A stretch of 64,000 nt of DNA, from NCBI GenBank assembly GCA_027491255.1, contig JAIXWM010000155.1, positions 1 through 64,000 on the forward strand, read 5' to 3'. This DNA is from Rubrivivax sp. (GTDB lineage: Bacteria; Pseudomonadota; Gammaproteobacteria; Burkholderiales; Burkholderiaceae_C). Made by a program: the position numbers and the translations under genes. Of this stretch, positions 26,633 to 35,880 are shown in pieces. A model generated the notes under the pieces. It saw only the letters and a list, made by a program, of their open reading frames with translations, was not told where the DNA came from and did not search any database. Numbering within the stretch: position 1 is the stretch's first letter; each line of letters opens with the position of its first letter.

Positions 26633-27520
26633 TCAGTCGCTTCGGCTGGGGTGCGCAGCTTCGTAACGCCGCTCGAGTTCCTCGCTGGCCGTCACGCCAG
26701 ATACGCGTTTCCACTCGCTGAAGTTGACCATCCTGGGCAGCCAGGGCTCGATCGTGCCGTGGTCACGCAGGTCGGCGAACATCGACTCGATCTGCTTGAC
26801 AGCCATGAACAAAGCGTGGGCCGGGTAGATCACGAGCCGGTAGCCCAACTCCTGCAAGCGCGTCGTGTGCAGGTGGGGGCTGAGCCCGCTGGTGGACACG
26901 TTGTAGAGCTGCGGGCCCCGGATTTCCCGCGACAGCCGCACGGCCTGTTCCTCGCTCGTGACCCCGTTGCAGAAGACCAGGTCGGCACCGGCCTCCAGGT
27001 AGCGCGAAGCGCGTTCGATGGTGTCTTCGAGATTCGTGGCGCCGAACATCTCCGTGCGGGCGATGATGATCGTTTGCTCATCGCGTCGCGCATCCAGTGC
27101 CGCCTTCAGGCGGGTGACCATCTCGCCGATGCTCACGAGCTGGTGCCCGCCCACGAAGCCGCAACGGCGCGGGAACTGCTGGTCTTCCAGGTGGAGCGCC
27201 GCGACCCCTGCCGCTTCGAGGTCTCTGACGGTGCGGCGCACGTTCAGCACCCCGCCGTAGCCGGTCTCGGCGTCGCAGATCAGGGGCAGTTGCGCCACGT
27301 CCACCGTGCGGCGGGCGACGTCGAGCATTTCGCTGTGGGTGATCACGCCGAGGTCGGGCTGGCCGTAGACGCCGCCCGAGACGCCAGCGCCCGTGAGGTA
27401 GATCGCCTTGAACCCGGCCTCGGCGGCAAGCCTGCCCACCAAGGGGCTGAACACGCCCGGGGCCACGACCGGGCCGGTGCCTGCCAAGGCCATGCGCAAG
27501 CGCGCAGCAAACTCGTTCAT
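26633..27520 (-). CDS. Isocitrate lyase/PEP mutase family protein
   Basis: A 295-residue TIM-barrel enzyme of the isocitrate lyase/phosphoenolpyruvate mutase superfamily, the size of 2-methylisocitrate lyases (PrpB-like). Motifs are YLTGAGVSGG, the Mg-binding CDAETGYGG (normally DADTGYG), LEDQQFPRRCGF with the family cysteine, and IARTE. It overlaps the upstream PrpD-like gene by 4 bp. The pair resembles part of the methylcitrate route, but no methylcitrate synthase is present, so a related C-C lyase step on another diacid is equally possible. Confidence 0.88.
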   Translation of the reverse strand: MNEFAARLRMALAGTGPVVAPGVFSPLVGRLAAEAGFKAIYLTGAGVSGGVYGQPDLGVITHSEMLDVARRTVDVAQLPLICDAETGYGGVLNVRRTVRDLEAAGVAALHLEDQQFPRRCGFVGGHQLVSIGEMVTRLKAALDARRDEQTIIIARTEMFGATNLEDTIERASRYLEAGADLVFCNGVTSEEQAVRLSREIRGPQLYNVSTSGLSPHLHTTRLQELGYRLVIYPAHALFMAVKQIESMFADLRDHGTIEPWLPRMVNFSEWKRVSGVTASEELERRYEAAHPSRSD

Positions 27521-28905
27521 CGCAACAACTCCAGGGGTTTGCGGATGTCGTCGACGTGCTCGAGTTCGCGCAGCATCGTCAAGCCTTCGCGCAGGCGCTC
27601 CCAGCGTGGATGCCGGCCCGCGCACTCATGGAACTTGCGCGCGATGCCTTCGACATCGAGCGGGCGGCCGCGGCTGCCGAGGTTGTCGATGCGCTCGACA
27701 TGCACGGTGCGCGCCGCGCCGTCGCGCAGCCGGACCGTGACCTCGGTGAACTCCTTCGTCAGGAAGGTCGAGGGCTCGGTCAAGGCCGGATGGACCACCA
27801 TCGCCACCCGGTCCATCAGGGCGAGCATTGCGGGGTCGCGTGTGCGTGCGTCGGTGAAATGCTCCAGGCGCACCGCGCCCTCGAGCAGCGCCGTGGCGAT
27901 GCAGAACGGGGTCGAGAACTTGGCCTCGTAACCCGTGCTCGGACGCGGGAACTTCATCGTCGGCGGCACCAGCGCATGCACGGCGACGGTGACCTGCTCG
28001 ATCTCGCCGACATCGATCTGCGGACGCAGCTCGAGCGTGCCGTCGATGCCCGAGTGGATCAGGCCGCAGCAGGGGTAGACCTTGACCACGAGGCCAGGGT
28101 CCAGAAGATCCCAGCGGGACCCGAGGCCGCTGGTCATCGCCTCCAGATCGAAGTTGCCCTTGCCGTTGAAGGCCACAGCCACGCCGTGCGAGTGCTCGAT
28201 CACATCGGGCTCGGCCTGGAACCCGTCTGCGGCAAGCAGGGCGGCCGTCACGCCATTGCGCGCGGCCTTGCCGACGTGGAAAGGGTTCGTCATGTTGCCG
28301 ATCATGGTGCGCAAGCCCGAGGCCTCGGACGCTGCGACGCCGAGGGCTGATCGGATGCGCTCGGCGTCGAGCCCGAGCACGCGCGCGGCCGCCACGGCGG
28401 CACCGAAGTGCCCCAGCGTGGCGGTGGAGTGCCAGCCGCGGGCGTAGTGGTCCACCCCCAGGCCGGCGGCGATGGCCGCCTCCACTTCCCAGCCCGCCAC
28501 GAAGGCCTCGAGGACCCGCGGGCCGCTGACGACTTGCTGCGAATCCTCCGCAACCGCCAGCAGCGCGAACAGGCAGGGCGAGGCGATGAAGCCGCTCACC
28601 GTCAGGCTGATGTTGTCGAAATCGAGCGCATGCGCGGCTGCACCGTTGGCCAGGGCCGCCGCGCCAGGCGAAGCGGTCAGGCCCATGCCCAGCAGGCTGG
28701 AACGACCCACGGCGGCCTCGCGCAGGGCCTGGGCGCGCACCAGCCGTACCGACTGCTCGTACAGCCCCGCATACACGGTTCCCAGGGCATCGATGATCGC
28801 CACCTGTGCCCGCTGTCGAACGGCTGGCGGCACGTCGGCCATCGACAGGGAGGCGGCGAAGTGCGCGAGTCTTGCAGTGGTCGACATCGAGGAAGACACG
28901 GGCAT
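27517..28905 (-). CDS. MmgE/PrpD family protein
   Basis: A 462-residue member of the MmgE/PrpD family (2-methylcitrate dehydratase, cis-aconitate decarboxylase and related iminodisuccinate/aconitate-type enzymes). The N-terminal helical domain (IDALGTVYAGLYE), HALDFDNISL and the GWHSTATLGHFG box are characteristic. ATG 28905 is used; ATG 28887 is an alternative. It is coupled to the isocitrate-lyase-family gene, giving dehydratase plus lyase for a branched di- or tricarboxylic acid. Confidence 0.9.
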   Translation of the reverse strand: MPVSSSMSTTARLAHFAASLSMADVPPAVRQRAQVAIIDALGTVYAGLYEQSVRLVRAQALREAAVGRSSLLGMGLTASPGAAALANGAAAHALDFDNISLTVSGFIASPCLFALLAVAEDSQQVVSGPRVLEAFVAGWEVEAAIAAGLGVDHYARGWHSTATLGHFGAAVAAARVLGLDAERIRSALGVAASEASGLRTMIGNMTNPFHVGKAARNGVTAALLAADGFQAEPDVIEHSHGVAVAFNGKGNFDLEAMTSGLGSRWDLLDPGLVVKVYPCCGLIHSGIDGTLELRPQIDVGEIEQVTVAVHALVPPTMKFPRPSTGYEAKFSTPFCIATALLEGAVRLEHFTDARTRDPAMLALMDRVAMVVHPALTEPSTFLTKEFTEVTVRLRDGAARTVHVERIDNLGSRGRPLDVEGIARKFHECAGRHPRWERLREGLTMLRELEHVDDIRKPLELLR

Positions 28906-29085
28906 GTAGAGTCAGTTTATCTTGGGCCGGCGACCGGGCCGGACACGTCCTTCGACCCGTCAGGGGCTATCGTCAGCGTATCGATGACGGTACCATAGAG
29001 ATATAAGCATTCGGTGCAACGGCCCGATCACAACCGACTGTTCTTCGGCGTTTGCGGCCGGGGTCGCTGCCACTGCCATCCAGAC
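28906..29085. promoter_or_regulatory. Divergent control region between PrpD-like and TauD-like genes
   Basis: This 180-bp spacer separates divergent operons and must hold promoters for both. A TATAAG at 29002-29007 could be a -10 for the plus-strand gene but has no good -35. GGGCCGG occurs twice, at 28924-28930 and 28936-28942. No convincing operator can be named. Confidence 0.35.
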
Positions 29086-29916
29086 ATGGCCCTCATGAAC
29101 ATTCGACGCCTATCCGGTGCCCTCGGCGCAGAGATCGAGGGTGTCGACCTGCGGCAGCCGGTCGACACGTCGCTGGCTCGGGCGATCCGCCAGGTGCTGC
29201 TCGACCATCAGGTCATCTTCCTGCGCGACCAGGAACTCACGTCCGAGCAGTTCATGCTCTTTGCCCAGGCCATGGGGCAACCGGTGGAATACCCGTTCGT
29301 CAAGGGCATCGAGGGCCACCCCTGCATCATCGAGGTCAAGAAGCTCGAGCACGAGCGCGTGAACTTCGGCGGCATCTGGCACTCGGACACCACCTACCTG
29401 GAAACGCCGCCGATGGGCTCGATGCTGCTCGCGCGCGAGGTTCCTCCCTACGGCGGCGACACCCTGTTCTCGAACCAGTACCTGGCCTGGGAAAGCCTGT
29501 CACCCACGATGCAGCGCATGCTCGAAGGCCTGGTCGCGATCAACAGTTCAGCCAAGGCGGATGTCTCCAAGACCCGGGAGGACCGCATCAAGTCCGATGG
29601 CAAGCAGGCCCAGGTCGAGTACCGCAGCGAGCATCCGCTCGTGCGCACGCATCCGGAGACGGGCCGCAAGGCCTTGTTCGTCAATGTGGCCCACACGGCC
29701 GGCATCAAGGGTCTTTCCGAGGCCGAGGGCCGGGCCCTGCTGGACTTCCTGTTCGAGCACCAGAACAAGGTCGAATTCACCTGCCGGTTCGTCTGGCGTG
29801 CGCACTCGCTGGCGTTCTGGGACAACCGTTGCACCCAGCACAACCCGGTCAACGATTACCATGGCTTTCGGCGGATCATGCACAGGATCACCCTGCAGGG
29901 AGATCGACCGCATTGA
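29086..29916 (+). CDS. TauD/TfdA-family alpha-ketoglutarate-dependent dioxygenase
   Basis: A 276-residue Fe(II)/2-oxoglutarate oxygenase. ATG 29086 or 29095 is the likely start; the frame is open to 29014. The iron triad is visible as His99-Ser-Asp101 (GIWHSDTTY) and distal His252 (NRCTQHNPV), with a 2-oxoglutarate-binding Arg in FRRIMHRIT. Relatives hydroxylate taurine, chlorophenoxyacetates or other side chains so that they fall apart. It heads a four-gene plus-strand unit with an NTF2-like protein, an SDR and an isochorismatase-fold hydrolase. Confidence 0.9.
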   Translation: MALMNIRRLSGALGAEIEGVDLRQPVDTSLARAIRQVLLDHQVIFLRDQELTSEQFMLFAQAMGQPVEYPFVKGIEGHPCIIEVKKLEHERVNFGGIWHSDTTYLETPPMGSMLLAREVPPYGGDTLFSNQYLAWESLSPTMQRMLEGLVAINSSAKADVSKTREDRIKSDGKQAQVEYRSEHPLVRTHPETGRKALFVNVAHTAGIKGLSEAEGRALLDFLFEHQNKVEFTCRFVWRAHSLAFWDNRCTQHNPVNDYHGFRRIMHRITLQGDRPH

Positions 29917-30004
29917 GCACCACCGCGCCTTTCGGCAACACGCCGTGGCCACGCTGCATCCCGCTGACGAACACACCCCACAGTCGATCACAAGGAGAGA
30001 ACAC

Positions 30005-30496
30005 GTGCTGACCGAGATGAAGCTGAAGGAATTGCTGCGCGAGCACTTCGATGCCGAAGCGCAGCGCGATGTCGAGTGGATCAAGCGCACGGTCTCGATC
30101 GACTGCGAGTACGAGGTGATCGGCCCTTACTATCCCGACGACCCCGTGAAGAAGGCGAAGACGGCCGACGGGCGTGCAGCGGTCGGGCAGCTCTGGGAAA
30201 ACTACTTCAGCAAGTTCTCCAGCTATGAGATCGATTGCCCGTTCGAGAACATGCTCGCCTGGCCGCAGCAGAACGTGATCTTCGCCCAGGTCCGGATCCG
30301 CGCGACACCCGCCGTGGACTTCGAAGGCTTTCCCGCGGGCAAATCCTTCTGCTACCAGACCGGCGCCTTGTGCTGGTTCAACGACCAGGGCGAGATGACG
30401 CGCGAGAAGGTCTTCGGCAGCCTCGGGCAGGTGCTGATGGACCTGCGCCGCATGCGCGACCACCTCGCCACGGCAGAAGACAGCGTCGCCGCATGA
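30005..30496 (+). CDS. SnoaL/NTF2-like protein
   Basis: A 163-residue protein of the NTF2-like/SnoaL type. AAGGAGAG at 29992-29999 fits the GTG at 30005 best; ATG 30017 is an alternative. The pattern (LREHFDAEAQRDVEWIKRT, a central YYPDDPVKK segment, ALCWFNDQGEMTREKVFG) is typical of ester-cyclase/SnoaL proteins. Its end overlaps the next SDR by ATGA. It may isomerise or dehydrate the product of the dioxygenase upstream; no catalytic residue can be assigned with confidence. Confidence 0.75.
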   Translation: MLTEMKLKELLREHFDAEAQRDVEWIKRTVSIDCEYEVIGPYYPDDPVKKAKTADGRAAVGQLWENYFSKFSSYEIDCPFENMLAWPQQNVIFAQVRIRATPAVDFEGFPAGKSFCYQTGALCWFNDQGEMTREKVFGSLGQVLMDLRRMRDHLATAEDSVAA

Positions 30497-31287
30497 GCGG
30501 CGCCCACTCGCCGCCTGTTCCAGGGCGGTTGGCGGGCCGTACCGGAGTCGTCACCGGAGCGGCGGGTGGTATCGGCCGTGCCGTCGCGCTGCGGCTCGCC
30601 CAGGAGGGCGCCCGGCTCGTGCTTCTGGACCTCGACGCGGACGGTGTCGAGAGCACCGCTCAGGCCGTCCGGTCCAGCGGGGGCGAAGCCTTCGCCATGG
30701 CGGCGGATGTGAGCCAGCGCGCTGACGTTCGCCGGGCCCTGGAGCACGCCCGGCAGGCCGGCTTCGCGCCGGTGCAGATGCTGGTCAACAACGCGGCCTG
30801 GGGCCGTCCTGCCTCCTTCCTGGAAATCCGCGACGAGGATTGGCAGCGCATGCTGTCGGTGAATCTCACCGGGGTCTTCATCGTGGCCCAGGAAATCGCG
30901 GCCGACATGGTTGCGCATGGGGGGGGACGCATCGTCAACGTCGCCTCCTTGGCGGCCCACACGGCCAACAGCCACCAGGCGGCCTACGCGGCGAGCAAGG
31001 GCGGGGTGGTCGCGCTGTCCCGCGTGATGGCCTTCGAGCTCGCGCCGCATGGCATTCTGGTCAATGCGGTGTCGCCCGGGCCGATCGACACCGAGCTGGC
31101 CGCGCGGATGCTGACGCCGGCAGCCCGTGTGGCGCGCGAGCAGAGAATCCCGCAAGGGCGTCTCGGCCGGCCGGAGGAGGTCGCTGCGGCGATTGCCTTC
31201 CTGCTCTACGACGACGCCTCCTACATCAACGGCACGGTGCTCGTGATCGACGGTGGCCTCGTGGGCGCCGGCATCCGAGCCGAATGA
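30493..31287 (+). CDS. Short-chain dehydrogenase/reductase (SDR)
   Basis: A 264-residue classical SDR beginning with the ATGA overlap at 30493. It shows TGAAGGIG, Asp after beta-2 (LLDLDADG, suggesting NAD), NNAAWG, Ser in VASLAA and YAASKGG. It likely carries out an alcohol/ketone step on the product of the preceding oxygenase. Confidence 0.9.
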   Translation: MSGAHSPPVPGRLAGRTGVVTGAAGGIGRAVALRLAQEGARLVLLDLDADGVESTAQAVRSSGGEAFAMAADVSQRADVRRALEHARQAGFAPVQMLVNNAAWGRPASFLEIRDEDWQRMLSVNLTGVFIVAQEIAADMVAHGGGRIVNVASLAAHTANSHQAAYAASKGGVVALSRVMAFELAPHGILVNAVSPGPIDTELAARMLTPAARVAREQRIPQGRLGRPEEVAAAIAFLLYDDASYINGTVLVIDGGLVGAGIRAE

Positions 31288-31327
31288 GTCGGTGCAACCT
31301 TCACCCCCTGCTGACAAGGACTTTCCA

Positions 31328-31993
31328 ATGACTTCCAACTCCGCGAGCGCCGACCCCCGCCTGGACACTGCGCTGGTGCCTGCCCGGACCGCGCTGGTGC
31401 TCATCGACCTGCAGAACGACGTGATCCGCAACGACCAGGGGCCGTTCTACGGCGCGATCTTTCGCCAGGTCCAGGAGCAGGGCATCGTGCCGCGCGTGGC
31501 CGGCCTTGTGGACGTGGCCCGCGCCACCGGTGCGCCCGTGTTCTTCATCACCGTGGTCCGGCGTCCGGATTACCTGGACGTCGTCAATCAAGTCACCGAA
31601 CTGGTGGTAGCGGGCAAGGCCGTGCCAGCGAAGCAGCAGCGTTCGCTGATCGCCGGGACGCGGGGCGCCGAACTTGTCGACGAGCTGCGCCCTCAGCCTT
31701 CTGACTACGTGCTGGTCAAGAAGCGGCGCAGCGCCTTCCTCGGCACCGAACTCGACTTCCATCTGCGCTGTCTGGGGATCACCACCGTGGTCGTGGGCGG
31801 AGTCGCAACGGATCTGGGTGTCGAGAACACGGTTCGCGAGGCCTGGGACCGCGACTACAACGTGGTCGTGTGCGATGACATCTCCACTGCCGTGCCGTTG
31901 GCGGCGCATGAGTATGCGCTGCGGTCGGTCTTCCCGCGCATGGCGCGCGTCATGACCGCCGAGCAGGTGAGCCAGGCGCTGCGTCGGGGATGA
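31328..31993 (+). CDS. Isochorismatase-fold hydrolase without the catalytic cysteine
   Basis: A 221-residue protein of the isochorismatase/nicotinamidase fold. The ATG at 31328 lies 8 bp after an AAGGA sequence. Asp27 (LIDLQND) and Lys131 or Lys132 (LVKKRRSAF) of the usual Asp-Lys-Cys triad are present, but the position of the nucleophile cysteine is Gly164 (VATDLGVENTVR). True amidases and N-carbamoyl hydrolases of this family need the cysteine; isochorismatases such as PhzD lack it and hydrolyse a vinyl ether using the Asp. So vinyl-ether-type chemistry, not amide hydrolysis, is suggested. It ends the plus-strand unit, before a GC-rich hairpin. Confidence 0.85.
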   Translation: MTSNSASADPRLDTALVPARTALVLIDLQNDVIRNDQGPFYGAIFRQVQEQGIVPRVAGLVDVARATGAPVFFITVVRRPDYLDVVNQVTELVVAGKAVPAKQQRSLIAGTRGAELVDELRPQPSDYVLVKKRRSAFLGTELDFHLRCLGITTVVVGGVATDLGVENTVREAWDRDYNVVVCDDISTAVPLAAHEYALRSVFPRMARVMTAEQVSQALRRG

Positions 31994-32000
31994 GCAGGGC

Positions 32001-32017
32001 GGGCCCCGGCCGGGCCC
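32001..32017. terminator. GC hairpin between convergent genes
   Basis: GGGCCC (32001-32006) and GGGCCC (32012-32017) form a 6-bp stem with a 5-nt loop in the 28-bp gap between the convergent isochorismatase-fold and hyuA genes. There is no T-tract, so termination is only plausible. Confidence 0.4.
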
Positions 32018-32021
32018 CTCC

Positions 32022-34124
32022 TCAGCGCCTGCGGCCTGAAGGCACGTCGATGACGATGTTGCCGCTGGCGTCCAGGCGAGCGCTGCAGTCAGGCGGCACG
32101 ACGACCGTCGTGTCGTATTCCGCAACGAGCAGCGGTCCCGCCATGGGGCGGTCCGTGAGCTCCTGACGGCTGAGCACCGGCGTTTCCACCCAGCCGTGCT
32201 GCGGTCCGAAGTAGGCCGGGCGCGGCGGGTTCTTTCGAGCGGTGCCAGCACGGTCCTGGAGCCAGCGTTCCTGAGCGGGATGCTGGCGGGCAGCGCGGCC
32301 GACGACACGGGCGGTCACGAACTCGAAACGCCGGCTGAGGTCGCGGTGGCCGAAGGTGCGGGCGTATTCGGCCTCGAAGGCCTCTTCCAGCGCGCGCAGG
32401 CTCTCGGCGTCGATGCGCCTGTCGTCGAAGGGGACCGTGATCTCGGCCGACTGTCCCTTGTAGCGGACGTCTGCCTGGGCGGAGATCTTGATCTCGGCGG
32501 GGTCGATGCCCTCGGCGGACAGCCGGGACTGGATGTCCTCGCGCAGTTGCGAGAACGCCGCGGCGATGTGCGAGGCGTCCTCAGGGGCGGTGGAGCAGAG
32601 CACGGAGCGCGCGCCGTGCTGCTCGATCTCGGCGGCCAGCAAGCCGAAGGCGCTGAAGACACCGGGCGAGGGCGGGATCAGCACGCTGGTGACGCCCATC
32701 TCGCGCGCGATCCCCGCCGCATGCAGGGGTCCTGATCCACCGAAGGCCATCAGCGCGAAGTCGGCCGGGTCGCGTCCGCGCTCGACCGAAACCGTCTTGA
32801 CGGTGCGCACGATGTTGGAATTCGCCACCAGATGGATGCCCCAAGCAGCAGCCTCCAGGGATATCCCGCAGGGCGCGCATACGTGACGCTCCACGGCCTG
32901 CCGTGCGAGGCCGACGTCGACACTGAGGTCGCCGCCGGCCAGTGAGCCGCCCGACAGATAACCGAGCACGAGGTTGGCGTCGGTGACCGTCGGACGCTCG
33001 TTGCCTTGACCATAGCAGGCCGGGCCGGGAACCGACCCCGCGCTGCGGGGCCCCACTCGCAGGGCACCCGCGTCGTCGACGCGGGCCAGCGACCCGCCGC
33101 CGACGCCGACCTCGGAGATGTCGATGACCGGAATGCGCAGGAGGTAACCGCTGCCCCTGACCAGACGGCTCGACACCGAGATCTCGGATCCCACCTCGTA
33201 CTCGCTGGCGCGCAGCACGGCGTCGGCCTCGATGATCGAGGCCTTGCTCGTCGTCCCGCCCATGTCGAAGGTGATCAGGTTCGGGTAGCCGCTGGCCCGC
33301 GCCACGCGCGAGGCCGCGACGACCCCGGCCGCCGGCCCTGATTCGATGATGGTGACGGCGTTGTGGCTGGCCGCGCGTGCGCTGATCAGGCCGCCTGCGG
33401 ACTGCATGACGAGAATGGGAGCCCGAACGCCCTGGCTTGCAAAGCGCGTCCGCAGGTCTTCGAGGTAGCGCCGCACCAGAGGCATCACGTAGGCATTGAC
33501 CACGGTGGTGCTGGTGCGCTCGAACTCGCGCACCTCGGGCAGGATCTCGTGGGACAGGGACAAGGGCATGTCCGGCAGGGCGCGCCGAAGCGCGTCCCCG
33601 ATCGCCTTCTCATGGGCAGGATTGCGGTAGGCGTGCAGGCAGCAGACGGCCACGGACTCGACGCCGCCCTCGCGGATCGAATCGATGGCCGCGGCGAGTG
33701 CGTCCATTTCGAGCGGCACCAGGACCGAGCCGTCCGCAGCGATCCGCTCCCGGACCTCGAAGCGGAACTCGCGTGCCGCCATGGGCTCAGGCTTCTTCCA
33801 GGACAGGTCGTAGGACAGCGGGATGCGGATGCGCCGCAGTTCGAGCACATCACGGAAGCCCTCGGTCGTGATCAGGGCCACCTTCGAGCCGCTGCGCTCC
33901 AGGATGGCGTTCGTGGCCACGGTGGTGGCATGGAGGACCTCGGTCACTGCTGCCGCGTCGAGGCCGCGATGCGCGAGGTAGCGGATAACGCCCTCCACGA
34001 TCGCCCGCCCGAAGTCGTCCGGGGTCGTCGGGACCTTGCGTTTGTCGAGCGTGCCGTCAGGGAAGCGGAAGACCAGATCGGTGAAGGTGCCGCCGATGTC
34101 GGCGGCAACCTGGACAGCCATCAT
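32022..34124 (-). CDS. hyuA: Hydantoinase/oxoprolinase subunit A family protein
   Basis: A 700-residue protein of the HyuA/OplA-N/acetone-carboxylase-beta type, an ATP-dependent actin-fold enzyme subunit. The N-terminal ADIGGTFTDLVF (phosphate-binding loop), FDMGGTTSKASI and MAFGGSGPLHA are diagnostic. It overlaps hyuB by ATGA and surely forms a complex with it. Family members open hydantoin or 5-oxoproline rings or carboxylate ketones at ATP cost; which applies here is unknown. It is last in a four-gene minus-strand operon with two amidohydrolases. Confidence 0.92.
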   Translation of the reverse strand: MMAVQVAADIGGTFTDLVFRFPDGTLDKRKVPTTPDDFGRAIVEGVIRYLAHRGLDAAAVTEVLHATTVATNAILERSGSKVALITTEGFRDVLELRRIRIPLSYDLSWKKPEPMAAREFRFEVRERIAADGSVLVPLEMDALAAAIDSIREGGVESVAVCCLHAYRNPAHEKAIGDALRRALPDMPLSLSHEILPEVREFERTSTTVVNAYVMPLVRRYLEDLRTRFASQGVRAPILVMQSAGGLISARAASHNAVTIIESGPAAGVVAASRVARASGYPNLITFDMGGTTSKASIIEADAVLRASEYEVGSEISVSSRLVRGSGYLLRIPVIDISEVGVGGGSLARVDDAGALRVGPRSAGSVPGPACYGQGNERPTVTDANLVLGYLSGGSLAGGDLSVDVGLARQAVERHVCAPCGISLEAAAWGIHLVANSNIVRTVKTVSVERGRDPADFALMAFGGSGPLHAAGIAREMGVTSVLIPPSPGVFSAFGLLAAEIEQHGARSVLCSTAPEDASHIAAAFSQLREDIQSRLSAEGIDPAEIKISAQADVRYKGQSAEITVPFDDRRIDAESLRALEEAFEAEYARTFGHRDLSRRFEFVTARVVGRAARQHPAQERWLQDRAGTARKNPPRPAYFGPQHGWVETPVLSRQELTDRPMAGPLLVAEYDTTVVVPPDCSARLDASGNIVIDVPSGRRR

Positions 34125-35863
34125 GCGGGGTCCTTCGAGAAATCACCGCGTGAGGCGCGCAAGGCGGTGGTGGCGGCCGTGTCGACCCGCCAGGGATGGG
34201 CCAGAACGGCCACGCCATAGCTCTGTTTCGCTGCGGCTGCGGACACCTTGCCGTCGCGCACATCACGCAACACGTCGGCCGGCGCACGGCTGTAGGGATC
34301 GCCCGCGCCGCCACCGCCCGCGGTGACGTGGCGCACCACCTGCCCGCACGTCAGTGGTCGCACGAACTTCGTCGGCGCGTTCTCCCAGCCCGAGGGGCCC
34401 GAGATCTGGGTGGTGGAGGGCGCACCCGGCGCGCCGCCCGCGATCCCGTAAGGCTGGAAGCGTCGGCGGTCGGACCGCAGTTGCAGCGACGCGCTCTCGG
34501 CCAGGACCCGGAACTGACGCTCCACGCCGAGGCCGCCACGCCGCATGCCGGCCCCGCCACTGTCAGCGGCCAGGGCATAGCGTTCCACCAGCACGGGCGC
34601 CTGGTGCTCGACCAGTTCGACCGGCGCGTTGCTGATGTTGGCGGCTGGGTTGGCCACGCCGTCGACGCCGTCCCAGGACACCCCGGCACCCCAGGCGCCC
34701 ATCACCGCCTCGCGGAAGAGGACCAGGCGTCCCTGGCTGTCGCGGCTGGCCAGGCTGTAGCTGGTCGTGCCGCCTTCACCCGCGGCGCGTACCCGGTCGG
34801 GGATGACCTGGGCCAGGGCGCCGAACATCGTGTCGATGACACGAAAGCCCGTGACCCCGCGCGCCGCACAGGCGCCGGGAGGCCGGGGGTTGACCACCGT
34901 GCCCAGCGGCGCGCGCACGCGGATCGGCCGCACGAAGCCCTCGTTGTTGGGCACATCCTCGCGCACGATGGATCGCAATGCGAAATACACCGCCGACTTC
35001 GTGAACGACATCGTGGCGTTGATGGCGCCGGCGGCCTGCGTCGACGTGCCCTCGAAGTCGGCGGTGACCTCGTCGCCGGACACCGTGAGGGCCAGCTCGA
35101 TGCGCACCGGCCGGTCGGGGTGGATGCCGTCGTCGTCCAGATGGTCGCTGAAGCGGTAGGTGCCGTCCGGCAGTTCGGAGATGGCGGCGCGGGCGCAGCG
35201 CTCGCTGTAGTCGAGCAGCGCGTCGAAGGCTCGCTCGAGTTCCTCGACGCCGTATCTCTCGGCCAGTTCGCAAAGGCCGCGCTCGGCGATGCGGCAGGCC
35301 GCGAGCTGGGCCTCGAGATCGCCGGCCACCGTGTCGGGCACACGCACGTTGAGCAGGATGGTGCTCAGCAGCGCCTCGTTGACCAACCCCCTGTCGTGGA
35401 GCTTCATCGGAGCGAGGCGAAGCCCCTCCTGGAAGATCTCGGTGGAGTCGGCGGCGCTCGAACCGGGCACGCGCCCGCCGACGTCGTTGTGGTGGGCCAC
35501 GATGACCGCGTAGCCGAGCAGGGCCCCGTCGAAGAAGACGGGCTTGAACATGAAGATGTCAGGCAGGTGCATCCCGCCGTGGTAGGGGTCGTTCAGGACG
35601 ACGACATCCCCTTCGGCCAGCCCGTGGGCGCCGAAGCGCTCGCGCACCGCCGCCATCGCGTCCGGAAACGAGCCCAGGTGCAGCGGGACGCTCAGGCCCT
35701 GCGCGATCAGGCGGCCTTGGCGGTCGCAGAAGGCGCTGGAGAGGTCCATCGTGTCCTTCATGATGGACGAGAAGGCGATGCGCACGACCGTCAACACCAT
35801 CTCGTCGACGATCGAGCCCATCGCGTTCTTGACGAGCTCGAGCTTGACGGGGTCGTAGTGCAT
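34121..35863 (-). CDS. hyuB: Hydantoinase/oxoprolinase subunit B family protein
   Basis: A 580-residue HyuB-family subunit. The ATG at 35863 gives a start (MHYDPVKLELVKNAMGS region) that matches the family; the frame open up to 36598 is a shadow of the amidohydrolase gene. FCDRQGRLIAQG, NDPYHGGMHLPD and GGGGAGDPY near the C-terminus are characteristic. It pairs with hyuA just downstream. Length is normal, so the complex is likely functional. Confidence 0.93.
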   Translation of the reverse strand: MHYDPVKLELVKNAMGSIVDEMVLTVVRIAFSSIMKDTMDLSSAFCDRQGRLIAQGLSVPLHLGSFPDAMAAVRERFGAHGLAEGDVVVLNDPYHGGMHLPDIFMFKPVFFDGALLGYAVIVAHHNDVGGRVPGSSAADSTEIFQEGLRLAPMKLHDRGLVNEALLSTILLNVRVPDTVAGDLEAQLAACRIAERGLCELAERYGVEELERAFDALLDYSERCARAAISELPDGTYRFSDHLDDDGIHPDRPVRIELALTVSGDEVTADFEGTSTQAAGAINATMSFTKSAVYFALRSIVREDVPNNEGFVRPIRVRAPLGTVVNPRPPGACAARGVTGFRVIDTMFGALAQVIPDRVRAAGEGGTTSYSLASRDSQGRLVLFREAVMGAWGAGVSWDGVDGVANPAANISNAPVELVEHQAPVLVERYALAADSGGAGMRRGGLGVERQFRVLAESASLQLRSDRRRFQPYGIAGGAPGAPSTTQISGPSGWENAPTKFVRPLTCGQVVRHVTAGGGGAGDPYSRAPADVLRDVRDGKVSAAAAKQSYGVAVLAHPWRVDTAATTALRASRGDFSKDPA

Positions 35864-35880
35864 GAGGGTGCGATCGGGGG

